Assembly (NCBI RefSeq): GCF_000699445.3
Contig: NC_067195.1
Span: 87,492,569 to 87,556,568 of the forward strand
Direction of reading: 5' to 3'
Source: Schistosoma haematobium
Lineage: Eukaryota; Platyhelminthes; Trematoda; Strigeidida; Schistosomatidae
Length of the DNA: 64,000 nucleotides
Shown here: in pieces, positions 51,956-64,000 of the stretch
Position numbering within the stretch: position 1 is the stretch's first letter
How the letters are laid out: every line of letters starts with the position of its first letter
The notes under the pieces: generated by a model
Databases searched by the model: none
Told to the model about the DNA's origin: nothing
Seen by the model: only the letters and a program-made list of their open reading frames with translations
Translations under genes and position numbers: made by a program

Positions 51956-51985
51956 TTTTTCGCTTCCCTTCAGGATTCCAAGTTA
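51956..51985 (-). mobile_element. RTE-S scrap, divergent subfamily
   Basis: CGCTTCCCTTCAGGATTCC on + matches 18063-18081 and 27881-27894. Confidence 0.5.
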
Positions 51986-52324
51986 GGACTAAAATGAGTT
52001 GCGGCTATTTCAAATCTATCTCTACATAGAAATATATATTTGTCGGGTAAAAAAATCCCTTTTTATTTGTCATCTTGTTATAACCATTCAAATGTTGAAT
52101 ATATCAAGTGTTCATCATTATTTTATATAAAAATTTCATATCATACATCCAATCAATCAGTTTCTTTATTTCATTTTAGTCTATTGATAGAATAGTTACA
52201 AAGAAAATATTTCATTTAATAGTTTATTTGAATGACAAGTGAATTGATAAAGTAGGAATGTTAATGAGAGTTGCGATTTTTGCGCATTATATCCTCGTAT
52301 TGATATGACGACAATGATTTACAT

Positions 52325-53015
52325 ACTTACTTCTGTTAATTCCAATGGAGTATAGGCCACCGACCAACATTCTCCAATCCAGTCTGTCCTATTCATTCTT
52401 CTCATGTCTGATAATATTTCTCGGCAAAATGTGTTCTTTGGTCTTCCTCCTATCCTTTGGCCTTGAGAATTCCAAGGGATGGGGGCATATCTTGTGATGC
52501 AGTTGGGTGCTTTCCTCAATATGTGTCCTATTCACTTCCAGCACTTCTTCCTGACTTCTTCCTCCACTGGGACCTAGTTTGTTCTCTCCCACAGTACGTT
52601 GTTGCTGATAGTGTCTGGCCAACGTATCCGAAGTATTTTGTGTAGACAACTGTTAATAAACGCTTGTATCTTCTGGATGATGGCTTTCGTAGTTCTCCAG
52701 GTTTCCGCCCCATACAGTAGAACTCTCTTAACATTTGTATTGAAAATTCTGACCTTGGTGTTTGTTGACTATTGGTTTGAGTTCCAGATATTCTACAGTT
52801 GTGAACATGCTTCTCTTGCTTTTCCTATCCGCGCCTTCACATCTGCATCAGATTCACCATGTTCATCAATGATGCTGCCCAGATATGTAAAGGTTTCTAC
52901 ATCCTCTAAAGCTTCTCTGTGAAGTGTGATTGGATTGTTGCATGCTGTGTTGTATCGGAGAATCTTGCTTTTCCCTTTGTGTATATTAAGATCTACTTCT
53001 GCGGAGGCTGCTGAC
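52325..53015 (-). mobile_element. RTE-S 3' part
   Basis: Minus-strand peptides [40 protein letters not shown] and [20 protein letters not shown], in several frames, then the 3' end (CTTACTTCTGTTAATTCCAA on +). 5' truncated after the RT. Confidence 0.9.
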
Positions 53016-53209
53016 GACAATGATAGTTTTCACAAACTTTTTATCGATGAATTTATAAATAAAGACTGTTTACCGACACAAGAAAGATTTAGAAAGAAAC
53101 GTTTATACACGTCAATATATCTACTAAACTAAGTTTAGAAAACTAATAAAAACTCTAAAGTAATAGTTGTCACTACTTCTGTCACAAAATACCTTTGATT
53201 ACTACAGGC

Positions 53210-53320
53210 TTTCTGAGTTCCAGTCCTTAAGTGAATATCAACTCTAGGATGTATGTATATCTTAAAATAGGACGAAATGCGCATCCTGAATTTCACTACT
53301 AACCATCATTTATCTTTGTT
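53210..53320 (+). mobile_element. SINE-A 3' half, degenerate
   Basis: CAACTCTAGGATGTATGTAT, AATAGGACGAAATGCGCATC and ACTACTAACCATCAT; CTGATGAGTC deleted, so no ribozyme. Confidence 0.72.
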
Positions 53321-53754
53321 TATAATACTTATGACTTAAAGTAATCCTCACTTGGATGCATACATATATATCCTAATAAGAGTCTATCTGACCAATTACA
53401 ATTCCAAAATATCAATGAGAATATTCAAACACACACACACAATAATAATAAATGTTAGTGTATTAGTTGTTCCAAGAAACAAAGCAGATCAATGTATGAA
53501 TACACTCAACAGTATACCTACCTATTGGTTAGATTAACATTAAACAATTGAATAACTATTCAATAGATGAAAGTTAATAATGAGAATGTCCATAATTCTT
53601 CTATCTATGATAAACAGAAATAAATTATAACTTTATTATTATTAATGATAATAGTTGCATGTATTTAGTTATTTCTAAGATTATTTATCAATTTCATTGG
53701 TATTCAATGATATTTCATTATGAATATGTGTGAAAATTGTTTGATATTTAGTAT

Positions 53755-53960
53755 CAGAAGGGGTTTGTTTATGGAGATTGAAGTAATTTCAATAATTGAG
53801 ACTATAAGTCAATTGAAGCTAGACCATTATGAAAAACCTGGAAACATTAGATAGTCATTTGGTTCTAAGATGGTGCTCCTCAACAGTGCACATTCATCAC
53901 CCCCACACACACACACACACACTTAGAGGGATTCAAAGCCAGGACCTATCAGTTTCGATA
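53755..53960 (-). mobile_element. SINE-T copy with internal (AC)n
   Basis: 3' module and hammerhead region on minus; a CA run at 53901-53920 replaces part of the region next to the head. Confidence 0.75.
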
Positions 53961-54194
53961 TTTGTTTCTTTCTAGTTTAACTCATTGACAACTTGATGTG
54001 GACTCGAACCTATGATCTTGACAACAAACAATTATCAGGATACACATTGTTGAGATATCAGTCTTAATAGTATTTTATTTTGAGATAGGGATAAATAACT
54101 CAGTCTGTACTATTACTCAATTGTTAGATAGATTTATTTGCAGTCTAACGAATTTTATTTAGTTTGATATTAACCATACTATTTTTTTTCAATG

Positions 54195-54315
54195 TTCAAT
54201 GATTTAATAGTTAAATTCATGAGTCAATTAAAGTTAAACCACTATGGAAAAGTTGAAAGCACTGGACTGTCGTTTCGTCCTAGTATGGGACTCCTCAGCA
54301 GTTCCCAACCATATA
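54195..54315 (-). mobile_element. SINE-T 3' half
   Basis: GTCGTTTCGTCCTAGTATGG and GACTCCTCAGCAGTTCCC on +. On minus: CTGAGGA core, stem II, GAAA and GTC are all kept; stem I has one mismatch at its end. Possibly active. Confidence 0.8.
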
Positions 54316-54319
54316 AGAG

Positions 54320-54535
54320 AATGATTTTGATTGAGGATTTCACTGCAATCATCTAAAGCTATATACGTAATGTGTTATGTGAACAAACCACTAGGACTGC
54401 ATCATAAATCAGATGAAAGTTAAAGTTTAAAATGAAATCTTCAGTAAAAATTCCAAGATGACATGTCTCATTCATCTATTAACGAAATGGAAAAATACCC
54501 AGATATGCTTGATATCGTATACATTTCTAAAACAA
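54320..54535 (+). repeat. Short interspersed segment, second copy of 14970-15235
   Basis: TTCACTGCAATCATCTAAAG, ATGAAAGTTAAAGTTTAAAA and GATGACATGTCTCATTCATC. Follows a SINE-T and precedes an RTE-S scrap. Confidence 0.7.
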
Positions 54536-54559
54536 TTAGTCCCTTTGATAAATTTCGAT

Positions 54560-54720
54560 AATGTAGATATGTTGCTCTTGCTTTTCCGATCCGCGCCTTC
54601 ATATCTGCATCAGATCCACCATGTTCATCAATGATGTTGCCCAAATATGTAAAGGTTTTTTTACATCCTCCAAATCTTCTCCGTCAATTGTGATTCGATT
54701 GGTGCTTGATAATCTTCGTC
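54560..54720 (-). mobile_element. RTE-S fragment
   Basis: CATCAGATCCACCATGTTCA and GATGTTGCCCAAATATGTAA on +, the SIIDEHGG block in minus orientation; both ends truncated. Confidence 0.8.
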
Positions 54721-55149
54721 TTCTTATTACATTATCGAAAGTATACATTTCTAATTCCCAGTCACATAATCCTATCTCTATTATGTAATGTATTCGTAAA
54801 TATAATTCAATTACAGCATTTATCATTTCATATACATAAACAAGGGTTTATTTATTTCTAATGATGACTGGATTTATTGAGTTTTAGGGACATCAATTCG
54901 ATAGTTAAATGTCCAGTTGTATGGTATTTTTTCCAATTAAATTTGAATGATTAATTCATGATGGGACATGTTTTGTTGTTGGTGTTATAAATTACCATTT
55001 ACAAACATAAACTTACATAATGAATGAGAGAATGTACATTTTCAAAGTATTTATTGTTACTATTTGTTATTATTAAATGAATGGGCATCTGTATTGTATG
55101 GATCAATAATACAAATAGATTGGATCTAATATGTTGTATGACTTCAATT
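54721..55149. other. No recognised feature
   Basis: AT-rich spacer. Confidence 0.45.
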
Positions 55150-55455
55150 GTCTACTAATACCATTGGTTACGATCGTCACGCGGACCCCAATCGAGTAGT
55201 CTGCATCTACCAACATGGCTCAGACTAGAAGTTAGTGACTTCAGTGACTGATGCCACGTTTCGGTTCGGCCGCCCCTAAGTTTCTTCAAACCATCCCCAA
55301 CACCGTTAGCATTGTGCGTCGAGGTAATCTGTGTTCAGGCATACGCAACACGTGACTCAACCATCTCAGTCGATGAAGATTCATAACCTCATCAACTGAT
55401 TTACCATCATTCTCTAATACCTTGCGTCTAACCTCACTATTATTTACCCTAAGTT
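55150..55455 (-). mobile_element. LINE-D fragment
   Basis: CCATTGGTTACGATCGTCAC, CAACATGGCTCAGACTAGAA and CACGTGACTCAACCATCTCA on +; covers the coding end to GSVRRKV-type region and lacks the 3' tail. Confidence 0.84.
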
Positions 55456-55569
55456 AGTTGTAATCGGTACTCTACTTACTTTTAAATTTTATTTCACTTG
55501 TCTAATAAACAAATAAGTAAACAAGAATTTTATTAATAGAGTTGATTTCCATTCTATCATCATTGTATA

Positions 55570-56050
55570 TGTTATATCCCGATGAGAATAATGAATGGCG
55601 GTAACTGTCGGAATCTATTTCCGGATTAATACTATACGTATATTTTTCTCGTATAATTGTTATGTAACTAAACTATGTATATTCATATTACTCTTATTAT
55701 GAGCTTTATTTTGACCTATGAACTATCATTATACAATTTACCATCCTTGAGTTATATTCAGTCTATCAATTACTCTCTCCCTTATTCACAGTCACATTTG
55801 GCTAGATCATGTACATATGTTTTTTTCTACTTTTTGGTACGATGTGATCTGTTTAGTTTATATATATAAACCCAGTACATGATTCATATCACAGAGGCTG
55901 TGATTTGTGTTCTGTTGTTAACAGGCAGGGCTAGGTTGGAAACAGGATCATTAAGGTCTCTAGACCGCATATACTTGTTTTATGAATCATTGGTGCGGTC
56001 GATAATTCACTGTTGTCTAATTGGCGGTATCATAACGTTATACATTAACA
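55570..56050 (+). mobile_element. Solo LTR, about 481 bp
   Basis: Runs from TGTTATATCCCGATGAGAAT to TTATACATTAACA, with TG...CA ends as inverted TGTTA/TAACA. TATA-like TTATATATATAAACC at about 55858. Related to 25950, 49150 and 57120 copies. No target duplication seen. Confidence 0.78.
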
Positions 56051-56514
56051 GAGCATAAGGCCACAAGTTATAACAGTATAATAATGAAGAAAGATTATAA
56101 TGATGTTAAGAATAGAATTTAGAATAACATAGATATAAGCGAACAATAATGTTTTCGATTAGATCATCATCAGGCTTTACTCTAATATACAGTAATGTAG
56201 TTATATGCATATACGAAATTATTAAACCAATCAAGGCAGTTTATGAGTCAATGATGATAACAGTGGGATAGATTACATAATTAAAGAATTGAACAGTACA
56301 AAATTGATAGTGTGATGACAAGTTTACTAGTTGTGATAAGCAATAATAAATGCTTGAATCGATGTTACATAATGGGAAATGGGTTAATAATTAGAAAAAA
56401 TATAGACCATGAAATAAAATTCATAATTGGACTGTGAAACGTATATTTGAGGGAAAAGAAAAGAAAACAGTAGGAGAGGGTGAGGAAAAATAAACGAATA
56501 AAGAGTATAAACAA
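56051..56514. other. No recognised feature
   Basis: AT-rich spacer between the LTR and the SINE-A pair. Confidence 0.45.
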
Positions 56515-56612
56515 AGACGGATAGTGGTTAGCAGTGGAATCCAGTACGTGTGTTTCGTCCTATTTGGGACTCGTCAGCTGAATGTACCTGCTATACCGAG
56601 ACAATATGCACA
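56515..56612 (-). mobile_element. SINE-A 3' half, head-to-head with the next
   Basis: GATAGTGGTTAGCAGTGGAA, TTTCGTCCTATTTGGGACTC and GTCAGCTGAATGTACCTGC on +. Head lost. Confidence 0.82.
56533..56590 (-). ncRNA. Hammerhead ribozyme of SINE-A
   Basis: Minus strand: CTGACGA, stem II GTCC/GGAC around CAAATA, GAAAC, cleavage triplet GTA, CTGGATTCCACTGC. All core positions are present; stem III is weak. Confidence 0.75.
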
Positions 56613-56694
56613 GTATGCATATATGCCAATAAGAGACTGATCAATTGCAGTCTAAACATCAATGGAAAGATTCAAGTAAATAACACCAAGTGAA

Positions 56695-56895
56695 TTTAAA
56701 CTTCACCCCATTGCACAAGCAAGTGACTACCACGACCCAGTAGCTAAGTAGATAACGCGATGACATTTGAAGCGAATGGTACTGGGTTTGAGTCACAGAG
56801 TGAACATCAACTCTAAGATGCAGATACATCCAGCTGACGAGTCCCAAAATAGGACGAAACGTGCGTCCTAGATTCCACTATCCATCTTTACTTAT
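56695..56895 (+). mobile_element. SINE-A, near full length
   Basis: tRNA-like head GTAGCTAAGTAGATAACGCG and GTACTGGGTTTGAGTC, then CATCAACTCTAAGATGCAGA, hammerhead, and GATTCCACTATCCATC. Best + strand copy of the family. Confidence 0.88.
56826..56876 (+). ncRNA. Hammerhead ribozyme of SINE-A
   Basis: CTGACGA (56834-56840), stem II GTCC/GGAC (56841-56844 with 56852-56855), GAAA (56856-56859), C-G closing stem III, cleavage expected after GTC (56865-56867). Stem I ATCCAG/CTAGAT has one mismatch. Confidence 0.82.
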
Positions 56896-57119
56896 AAAGA
56901 AAAATACTGTTGCTCAGTAGATAATACAAAATGATACAATATGCTCAAGTGATTATTGGTCATGTAACCGATGTATTGATACAAGTTGCCGAATGATTTA
57001 AAATGATAAAACTTTTAGCTAAGTGAATAAAATGACAAGCTTAGATCACTCACACTTTCATCAGTTAAGACTTAATTGTTAGATTTAATATTTGGATTTT
57101 GTATCAAACCAATTGTAAT

Positions 57120-57570
57120 TATACAAGAATACTTTATATTGATAATATAATCTGTATTGACCGGTATAAGAAATGTAGCCTCTTTATTGATCCTTTTATT
57201 GACTAGATCTGCCCAGTTGAGTTCAGAACATCCATACCAGATTGTACTATGCGAATCATGTATTTCAAACAAACTTAGTTGATATACAAGCCAAACAGAC
57301 CATATTACACCATAAAATAAGAAATAACATTTATACAAAATCAAGCCGAAAAGTGGCTGTGAATGTGGGAGACTGTAATTGACAGACTGAGCATATACTC
57401 AAGAACGGTAAGTCGTATGATAATAGTATATGGGTCAAAATAAAGCTTGTAATAAGAGGAGTATAGTAATACACAATCTAGTTACTCAGTAGTTATATAT
57501 ATATATATATAATAGTCTATTAATAGTTCGCAGAGGTTACCTATAATTTAGTCTTCACCAGGATATAACA
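57120..57570 (-). mobile_element. LTR, same family as 55570-56050
   Basis: Minus strand from TGTTATATCCTGGTGAAGAC; shares CACTTTTCGGCTTGATTTTG and ATGGTCTGTTTGGCTTGTAT-type sequence with the copy at 49150. The right end in element order is diverged. Contains (AT)n at about 57497-57512. Confidence 0.75.
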
Positions 57571-57634
57571 GTTATGTATCGTTTTAATGTTTATTGTTAA
57601 GAATTTGAATTTTACTATTGAAAAAGTTATTGGT

Positions 57635-57770
57635 TATATGAACTCAATAGCTCAGCGGATGTGTTAGCTTCAGAAGGTAGAAGTATTGATTTCGAATTTG
57701 AATGTCATACATCAACTATAGGAGGATACATGTACATTCAGCTGATAGGTTCCATTTCTTGAATCCTATT
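57635..57770 (+). mobile_element. SINE-A fragment joined to RTE-S
   Basis: ATAGCTCAGCGGATGTGTTA, CATCAACTATAGGAGGATAC and CATTCAGCTGATAGGTTCCA; cut before GAAA, where an RTE-S fragment follows. Confidence 0.65.
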
Positions 57771-57775
57771 ATTAA

Positions 57776-58036
57776 ATATGTGGATAGGACAGACATTGAG
57801 GAAAGCACCCAACTGCTCCACAAGACAAGCCCTCACATGGAATCCTCAAGGCCAAAGGAAAAGAGGAAGACCAAAGAACACATTACACTGGGAAATGGAA
57901 ATAGACATAAGAAAAATGAACAAGAATTGGATGGAACTACAAAAGAAGGCCCAGGACAGAGTGGGTTGCAGAATGCTGGTCAGTGGCCTATGCTCCATTA
58001 GGAGTAACAGGCGTAAGTAAGTAAGTAAGTAAGTAT
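57776..58036 (+). mobile_element. RTE-S 3' end
   Basis: [40 protein letters not shown] and [10 protein letters not shown] in one open frame of 80 codons, then GGCGTAAGTAAGTAAGTAAG. Frame is intact to the stop. Confidence 0.9.
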
Positions 58037-58385
58037 TAAATATAATCCATCTATTCTATAAAAATATGAACAATAGTTAAGTGACTGATCGCCAAATTGT
58101 ATTTCATTTTATTATCCATTTGTTGAATGTGAATGAAACAATTAATTCACACTTGATCGTAGGTTATTTCAATAAATATGGAGTAAAGTAAATATGATCT
58201 TTCTTGAATAATAATTAGACATCGTACTATTCATTCTGTTTAAGACTGATAAGTTGGATCTTGTAAAAACACAATAGTGATCTGTTAATCATTTTTAAAA
58301 ATGTCATACTTCTTAGATCATCATATCAAACACTGAAATAATGAGTCTTAGGATGACTATACAAAGTTTCTATTAAATCTATATT
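58037..58385. other. No recognised feature
   Basis: AT-rich spacer. Confidence 0.45.
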
Positions 58386-58389
58386 CTCA

Positions 58390-58625
58390 GGAGGGATTTT
58401 GTGGAGATTTTAGTAATTTCAATAGTTGAAATCATGAGTCAGTTGAAGCCAGACCATCATGGAGAACCTGAGAGTGCTGGATGGTCGTTTCGTCCTAGTA
58501 TGGGACTCCTCAGCAGTGTGCGTCCACGATCCTGCCCCTCGCAAGACTCGAACCTAGTCTCGCGCGCGAGGGCTTAACCACTAAACCACTGAGCCGGCAT
58601 CCAACGGTGCTAATTTCTAATTTTA
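58390..58625 (-). mobile_element. SINE-T, complete copy
   Basis: 3' module, GTCGTTTCGTCCTAGTATGG, ACTCCTCAGCAGTGTGCGTC, and head (GGGCTTAACCACTAAACCAC on +). Core CTGAGGA, stem II and GAAA are kept; stem I and the cleavage triplet (ATC) are changed. Confidence 0.88.
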
Positions 58626-58734
58626 ACTAATCTATATTCAAATAAATTAATTAGATTGGTAACTAGCCTCGATTATCATTCATCTTTCAGCTATTAATTA
58701 ACGTTTGTATAGCTTTAACTATTTTTACGCTATG

Positions 58735-59012
58735 CTCCAAGCGGAGGAGGAAATCAAGGAGTGTTGATGTGGATAGGACACACATTGAGGAAAGCACTCA
58801 ACTGCTCCATAAGGCAAGCCCCTAAATGGAATCCTTAAGGCCAAAGGATAAGAGAAAGACCAAAGAACACATTACGTTGAGAAATGGAGACAGGCATAAG
58901 AAAAATGAACAAAAATTTGATAGAACTGGAAAGGAAGGCTCAGGACAGACTGGGTTAGAGAATGCTGGTTGGCAGCCTATGCTCCATTAGGAGTAACAGG
59001 CATAAGTAAGTC
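58735..59012 (+). mobile_element. RTE-S 3' end, frameshifted
   Basis: ATAGGACACACATTGAGGAA, AGGCCAAAGGATAAGAGAAA and TAGGAGTAACAGGCATAAGT. Near-parallel to 57776-58020, with frame breaks. Confidence 0.86.
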
Positions 59013-59049
59013 CAAAGGCAAAGTTCAGACTAAACATATATTATGCAGT

Positions 59050-59810
59050 TTACCACTGTTGATTTAAGGGTATTGGGATACAAATACATCCAGCTAATAA
59101 ATATTTTCATTGATTAATCGTATTGGCGTGAGTCTTAAAGTCATTACGCTTCACAAACTGAGACAGCACTAGATTCTCCTGATAATTATCAGTAAACCAA
59201 TCATTTCTACTTTTACATTCAACGTGAAATTGATAACCTCGGATGCCTGTTTTCTTTAGTGCTAAATTCTATTATCTCTATATAGTATGATATCATATTC
59301 TTGTCTTGATCACTAGATTAACAAACAAATCACGTCTTTTTTCAATGAGATTATGTATACGTTCTTAAGAACGATATAGTACACCCTTAAATAAGCACCT
59401 TGTAATCAATCCCCATTATAATCTGTATGTAATAAAACGATTTATCAAGTATGGTGAATTGTCTCGTATGATTTACACTTTTTATCATCCATCTCTACAC
59501 GAATAACCAACAACTGTTTACATCTTAACCAGCGATTATTTATCGAAGTTATAAACACTTTTATGTTGAATAATTGTGTTTATTTGACTGGTATTTTACC
59601 GTTTTGTTGAGTTTTAAGTAACTGAACGCATTATTTGTTTATTTTCAATATAAATCATTCACATTACAGATATATACAACCCTAAAGCACACTACGTGTA
59701 GGGACTAATGATTACTACTGGGTTAAAAAGGTAGCTAACTCATATATTGAATGTGCGACCGACTGGATAATATCCTAGTCCACCCACTCCCAAAAAGCCC
59801 GAATTTATGT
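59050..59810. other. Spacer with a SINE-A scrap at 59078-59105
   Basis: GATACAAATACATCCAGCTAATA is a short SINE-A-like piece; otherwise nothing supported. Confidence 0.45.
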
Positions 59811-60285
59811 ATTTGAACACATAGACATGGTACAGAGGGGCATCAAATACATATGCGCCACACAATAACAATGAGGTCAGTAGTAGTTATCATTGGTTTG
59901 TGTGAGGGCCCGAGAGCCCAAACCGAAACAGGTGGTTTTCTTTTTGATCTAGAGGTCAAATCCGCAAGGCAGTGGAGCAACGTAAGGAGACGCAGTCCCA
60001 TGGCAGTCTGTCACGAAACAGTAGGTCCATACACAATTTGTTCTCTTAAAATCATGGAGCCTATGTACACCAATTGGTTTGGAATCAGGGTTTTCCAACT
60101 CACCTAGGTGGATCCCTTATATCCACCGACCTGGTTAAAGTGGCGGGAATCTGTTTTCCTTCCTCTTAATTTTGTGAAAAACATCAATGAGTAGGACTTC
60201 TCTGGCAGTGGCTGTATACGCGTGGCTATGTGAGAGCGCACTCTCCCCGCCCTTAGCCGCATCAGGGCATTTGGGGGCCCCAAAC
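59811..60285 (-). mobile_element. R500 repeat, copy 7
   Basis: TTGAACACATAGACATGGTA, CATCAAATACATATGCGCCA and CATCAGGGCATTTGGGGGC on +. More diverged, with an internal change around 59875-59900. Confidence 0.83.
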
Positions 60286-63200
60286 TTAGATATAAAATCC
60301 AATCTATTGCGGTCTCAATCATTTCACCAAGCGACCTGGAATATCGAGGAAATCAATAGCCCAGAAGTATGATGACTGAACTTGGAAATTTTTCGAATCC
60401 ACTGTATTCTAGAACGTCGTTGATTATTACAGCTGCATGATAGCAAAAAACTAAACATTTTACTCCCATCTTCGATGTACAATGTGAAAAAAACCACTTA
60501 AATTCGAGTTTACCTGAGTGGGTGTTCCTGACTGACAAGCGGTAACTATTGTCTTGTAAAACTAAAATTCATATATACGCTTATATTATTCAGAAAAGCC
60601 TAACCAACATCACCTTTGATCTGCCCTTAGTTAAAGCTCATATCTACGCGTTCAACCGGACAAGAGTATAGTATGCGATAACTTTCCTTTTAACAAACCC
60701 GATAATTTATTCGCGATAATCTGTTTCACAATGGGGATCCTGAAAACGCTAATACAGGACCAACCATCATAACTGAAGACAAAGAAAGTACGACTGGACA
60801 AAAATAATGGTTAGTTTGGTAAATATTGTTTATTGGTAGAAAACAGAATACCAGCTCAATAGACCCATTACGTAGCTCTTAGGGTAAACGCGAATTCTAC
60901 ATAATTTCAGTTAGGAATAATACTAACAATGAATTTTTCACAACGACCAAACAAGTATTTAGTGTTTTAACAGTTCTGTTCTTTTCTCTCAATAAGTCAA
61001 TCCATCTTCCTTTAGTAATTTATTTTTCTTATCTAAACCATTTCGTACATTTCACATTTGTTTTAAATGTAGTGCAACTGTTAGCTTTTTAAAACTTAAT
61101 TCGAAATTAATAAATCAGATGATATCATATAATGAGATTTATTTATTCGAAATCACATGAGTGGTACTGTAATGATAAGAAATCTTTTCTCTAACCACGA
61201 GTGATATTAACTACTTTACAGGTTTCTTGATACACGAATTCTCATAGTAATATGATGTGTATTGTCCCAGGGAAGAAAAATGGAAATATTTGGACGTTTC
61301 CTGCTTTTCATTTACCCATTAGCAAAACGCTGCAATTACCTCGAGGTTCCTCGCCAGAACGCTAACTCAAACCATCAATAATGTTACAGTGGAATCTTGA
61401 GAAACTAAGATTGTTGTTATAATGTACATCGACTGTTGTCATTGCGATACACTAGTCAAGTAGTTAAATTATTTGGTTAATTGAGGAAAACTGCTACGAG
61501 TAGTCTCAGCACGTGAACTCAAGCTATGTTATAATCTTTCACCGTTTTCGCTATATTCATGTCATTTAGACCCAATAAATCTATATCACTGGCAAAAGTA
61601 GTCTGTTAATTTAGGTGGTAAAGCTGTGAACTCTAGTACGCAGATGTGATCACAATAAAAAATACGCGTGCCCGGTAGGTCATCTTACTGTGCAAGGTTA
61701 GCTAGTATATTATTTTAACGCAACTAACACTGTTCCACAAAGTGATTGACAAATCGATGCATACGATCCTTACAGCTCGCCTAGTTACTATAATTGACTA
61801 TGACTACTTTGGATCGGAGGGCACGAAAGCGTAGCGTTCTTACAAACTTCTACATATACCTTTTAATTTCTTGCCAGTGATGAGATTGGCATTATCTCTT
61901 TTAATAACGCTGGTCCGAAGCATAGCAACTTTGAACAGTATGTATTCATTTGAAGCCCTAATTTATCCGTAGCATATTTTACAACATATGTGAATACAGA
62001 TATTAGTAAAGTTAATTCTTAATCCACTATCACTAATGATGCTGTCTAAGGTGTTATTTGAATTAATTTCGACCGTCAACGTTGTTGAGAGCAGTAATCT
62101 TTACGTCTGAAATACATACCTCCCGCCAAACTTAGAGATGTTTATCGCCGCTAGAACAAAAAAGCACCTTAAGTACACAAACTCCGTCAATAAAGCATTG
62201 GTAATCTCTTAGCCACTGGTAAGTGATGAATAGAAGAGGGAAACGTATAATTTTTATTCAAATGTTGAACAAAACCAAAAGGTGATTGTTTGGTGAAAGA
62301 TACTCGTTAGCAAGTTCTTAATGCTGTAGAACTCACGTACCACTCTAGCTAGCAATAGCTTTTTGTAATTTACAATTTAAACAAGATACATCGCGATCCA
62401 CATCACAGAGATTTATGTACCTTATAAACGGTTAAATATTAATTACGCATGATAACACAACACGGAACTATAGCGTCAAAAAAGTAACTACTGTGTTAAT
62501 GGTAGTTTTCTTCTCGAAACAGACCAAGCGATCTGATAAAATATAATCATAGGAAACGAACTACACCTATAGTACAGACAAGTGGACAATTACTATATTA
62601 AAATACATCGTACTAAATATTCAATTGATTTACTCCGTGACTCATTTGGGACCTAAATCTAATTTTCTGGTGCCCATATCAAAATGAAATCAACGGAATG
62701 GGATCTTAATGAATCACTAAAACAGCAACAAAATCTCAATACGGCAGCAACCGATTGACCTAGGAAGTTGTTAAAATAGGCACAAACTAATTACAACATA
62801 GTGATCTAACGGACTGTCAACACTTTTGGATCACATACCTTAATATATTTACACTAAACTAAACACTTTAAATCCTAAGAAATCTAATTTTTGGAACCGA
62901 TGGAATATTAGACGCGATTAACTATCCCATATCGCTATGATGAACAAGTTTAAGTTTTCAAAAATGAGATGAAGTGGAAATCCTTATGCTGACAGATTAC
63001 CTTAACACCACATCATTAAAAAGGTTAATAGAAACATGAGATTTGTAGTTTTAACGAAGAAGTCTAAGTAATGCAATGCATTGTATTGACGTTATACAGT
63101 ACAATACATAAAAATGAATAGATCGACGATTGGTTATTAAGTATATTCATTGCACAAAAATAGTGCCTTTGAGTACGCATAAAAAATATTAGACAATTTC

Positions 63201-64000
63201 GGTTTAAAAAGCTTAATTTATTATTTAAGAAAAAAACACTTTGACTTTCAGCGAACAATATTCGAAGACAGAAGCACGAGTACCTCAAAAGCGAGTAAAT
63301 CGAAATCCCTGTTCACATTAAATTACATGACTAGATTTCATCGAGGTCCCCTCAAGTCATTTACAAAGTAATGCATAGCGATTTGAACCTTTATGTGATT
63401 ATTTCCTGATATAAAGCAACTTAGTCGTTAAATCATTGTTACCTTCATGATAAATTCAATAAGTGGATATCTTTCAATTTTCTTATACAGAAATTACTCT
63501 GGTTAAAATAAGCTTTTGACACTTTGCGTATATATTAAAAAACAAACGGAAAAACTGTTACAACTGGCAATGATGTAAAACAAGGTCCACGAAGCAAAGT
63601 GAACATGCAATACCAAACAACCATGCTAAAACTGACTAGAAATAGTCATGTTACTAAATATTGGACAGAAACTGTCCACAGTAGAAATTTATGGAACAAA
63701 CAAATAAAACCCTATGTTAACAATCAAAAACTCATCAACAGTTACTGATTACTCTAAAATCGTAAACCAAATTTAGATCGAGATGTGATTTTATGTAATA
63801 CTTATCAATTGGGACACGTGATCCTACATGTGAAGCTGTGGTAGTGGTGACCGCTTGAAACAGAATTAAAGCATTGTAACTACCAGTTATATTTTAAAGA
63901 GGAACATATAAACCTGATTCAATGAAAATAATTCGCATGAATCGCGCTAAGTAGACATAGTCCCATTTAACAACACAATAGCTTCGAATAACATCTATTC
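60286..64000. other. Repeat-poor region, no recognised gene
   Basis: 3.7 kb without SINE, LINE, LTR or microsatellite that I can see. ORFs are short (up to 74 codons) with no protein signature on either strand. Could be intergenic DNA, a promoter region or intron with small exons. Confidence 0.5.

Overview
This window looks like nuclear DNA of a blood fluke (Schistosoma; species not determined). It is AT-rich and intron-dominated, and packed with schistosome-type retroelements: Sm-alpha-like SINEs with hammerhead ribozymes, SR2/RTE-like non-LTR fragments ending in a GTAA-type tail, a Penelope-like element and solo LTRs. There are no operons, ribosome binding sites or other prokaryotic features.

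Gene content. Only one host gene can be supported: the 3' part of a ubiquitin-activating enzyme (E1) of UBA6 type on the + strand, in four exons (24187-24266, 33565-34005, 44668-44762, 47007-47175). All splice phases agree and the last exon carries the stop. Upstream exons, including the catalytic-cysteine region, were not recognised and probably lie to the left, inside or beyond the window. The introns are about 9.3, 10.7 and 2.2 kb and full of repeats.

Layout. 1-3.8 kb: antisense RTE 5' fragment, an Sm-alpha-like SINE split by a 515-bp repeat, and several tRNA-headed SINEs. 3.9-11.9 kb: one compound triplet array, (ATT)n then (AGT)n then about 7.9 kb of (CAG)n. 12-20 kb: mostly repeat debris. 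20.0-22.9 kb: a Penelope-like element with long inverted terminal repeats. 24.2-47.2 kb: the E1 exons separated by repeats. 47.2-60.3 kb: dense repeats and LTR pieces. 60.3-64 kb: repeat-poor DNA with no recognised gene.

Repeat family names used here. SINE-T: tRNA-like head followed by a hammerhead with core CTGAGGA, ending in a region with ATGAxTTCAACTATT. SINE-A: Sm-alpha-like, hammerhead core CTGATGA or CTGACGA. R500: a repeat of about 500 bp with an AAATA tail, seven copies. RTE-S: SR2/RTE-like non-LTR retrotransposon. LINE-D: a second non-LTR element whose 3' end reads GTAGCTGACTGACTGA. The retroelements interact mainly by nested insertion and by opposed pairing of SINEs; none seen is an intact autonomous element. 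All family assignments come from reading the sequence and from memory of the families, not from a database search.
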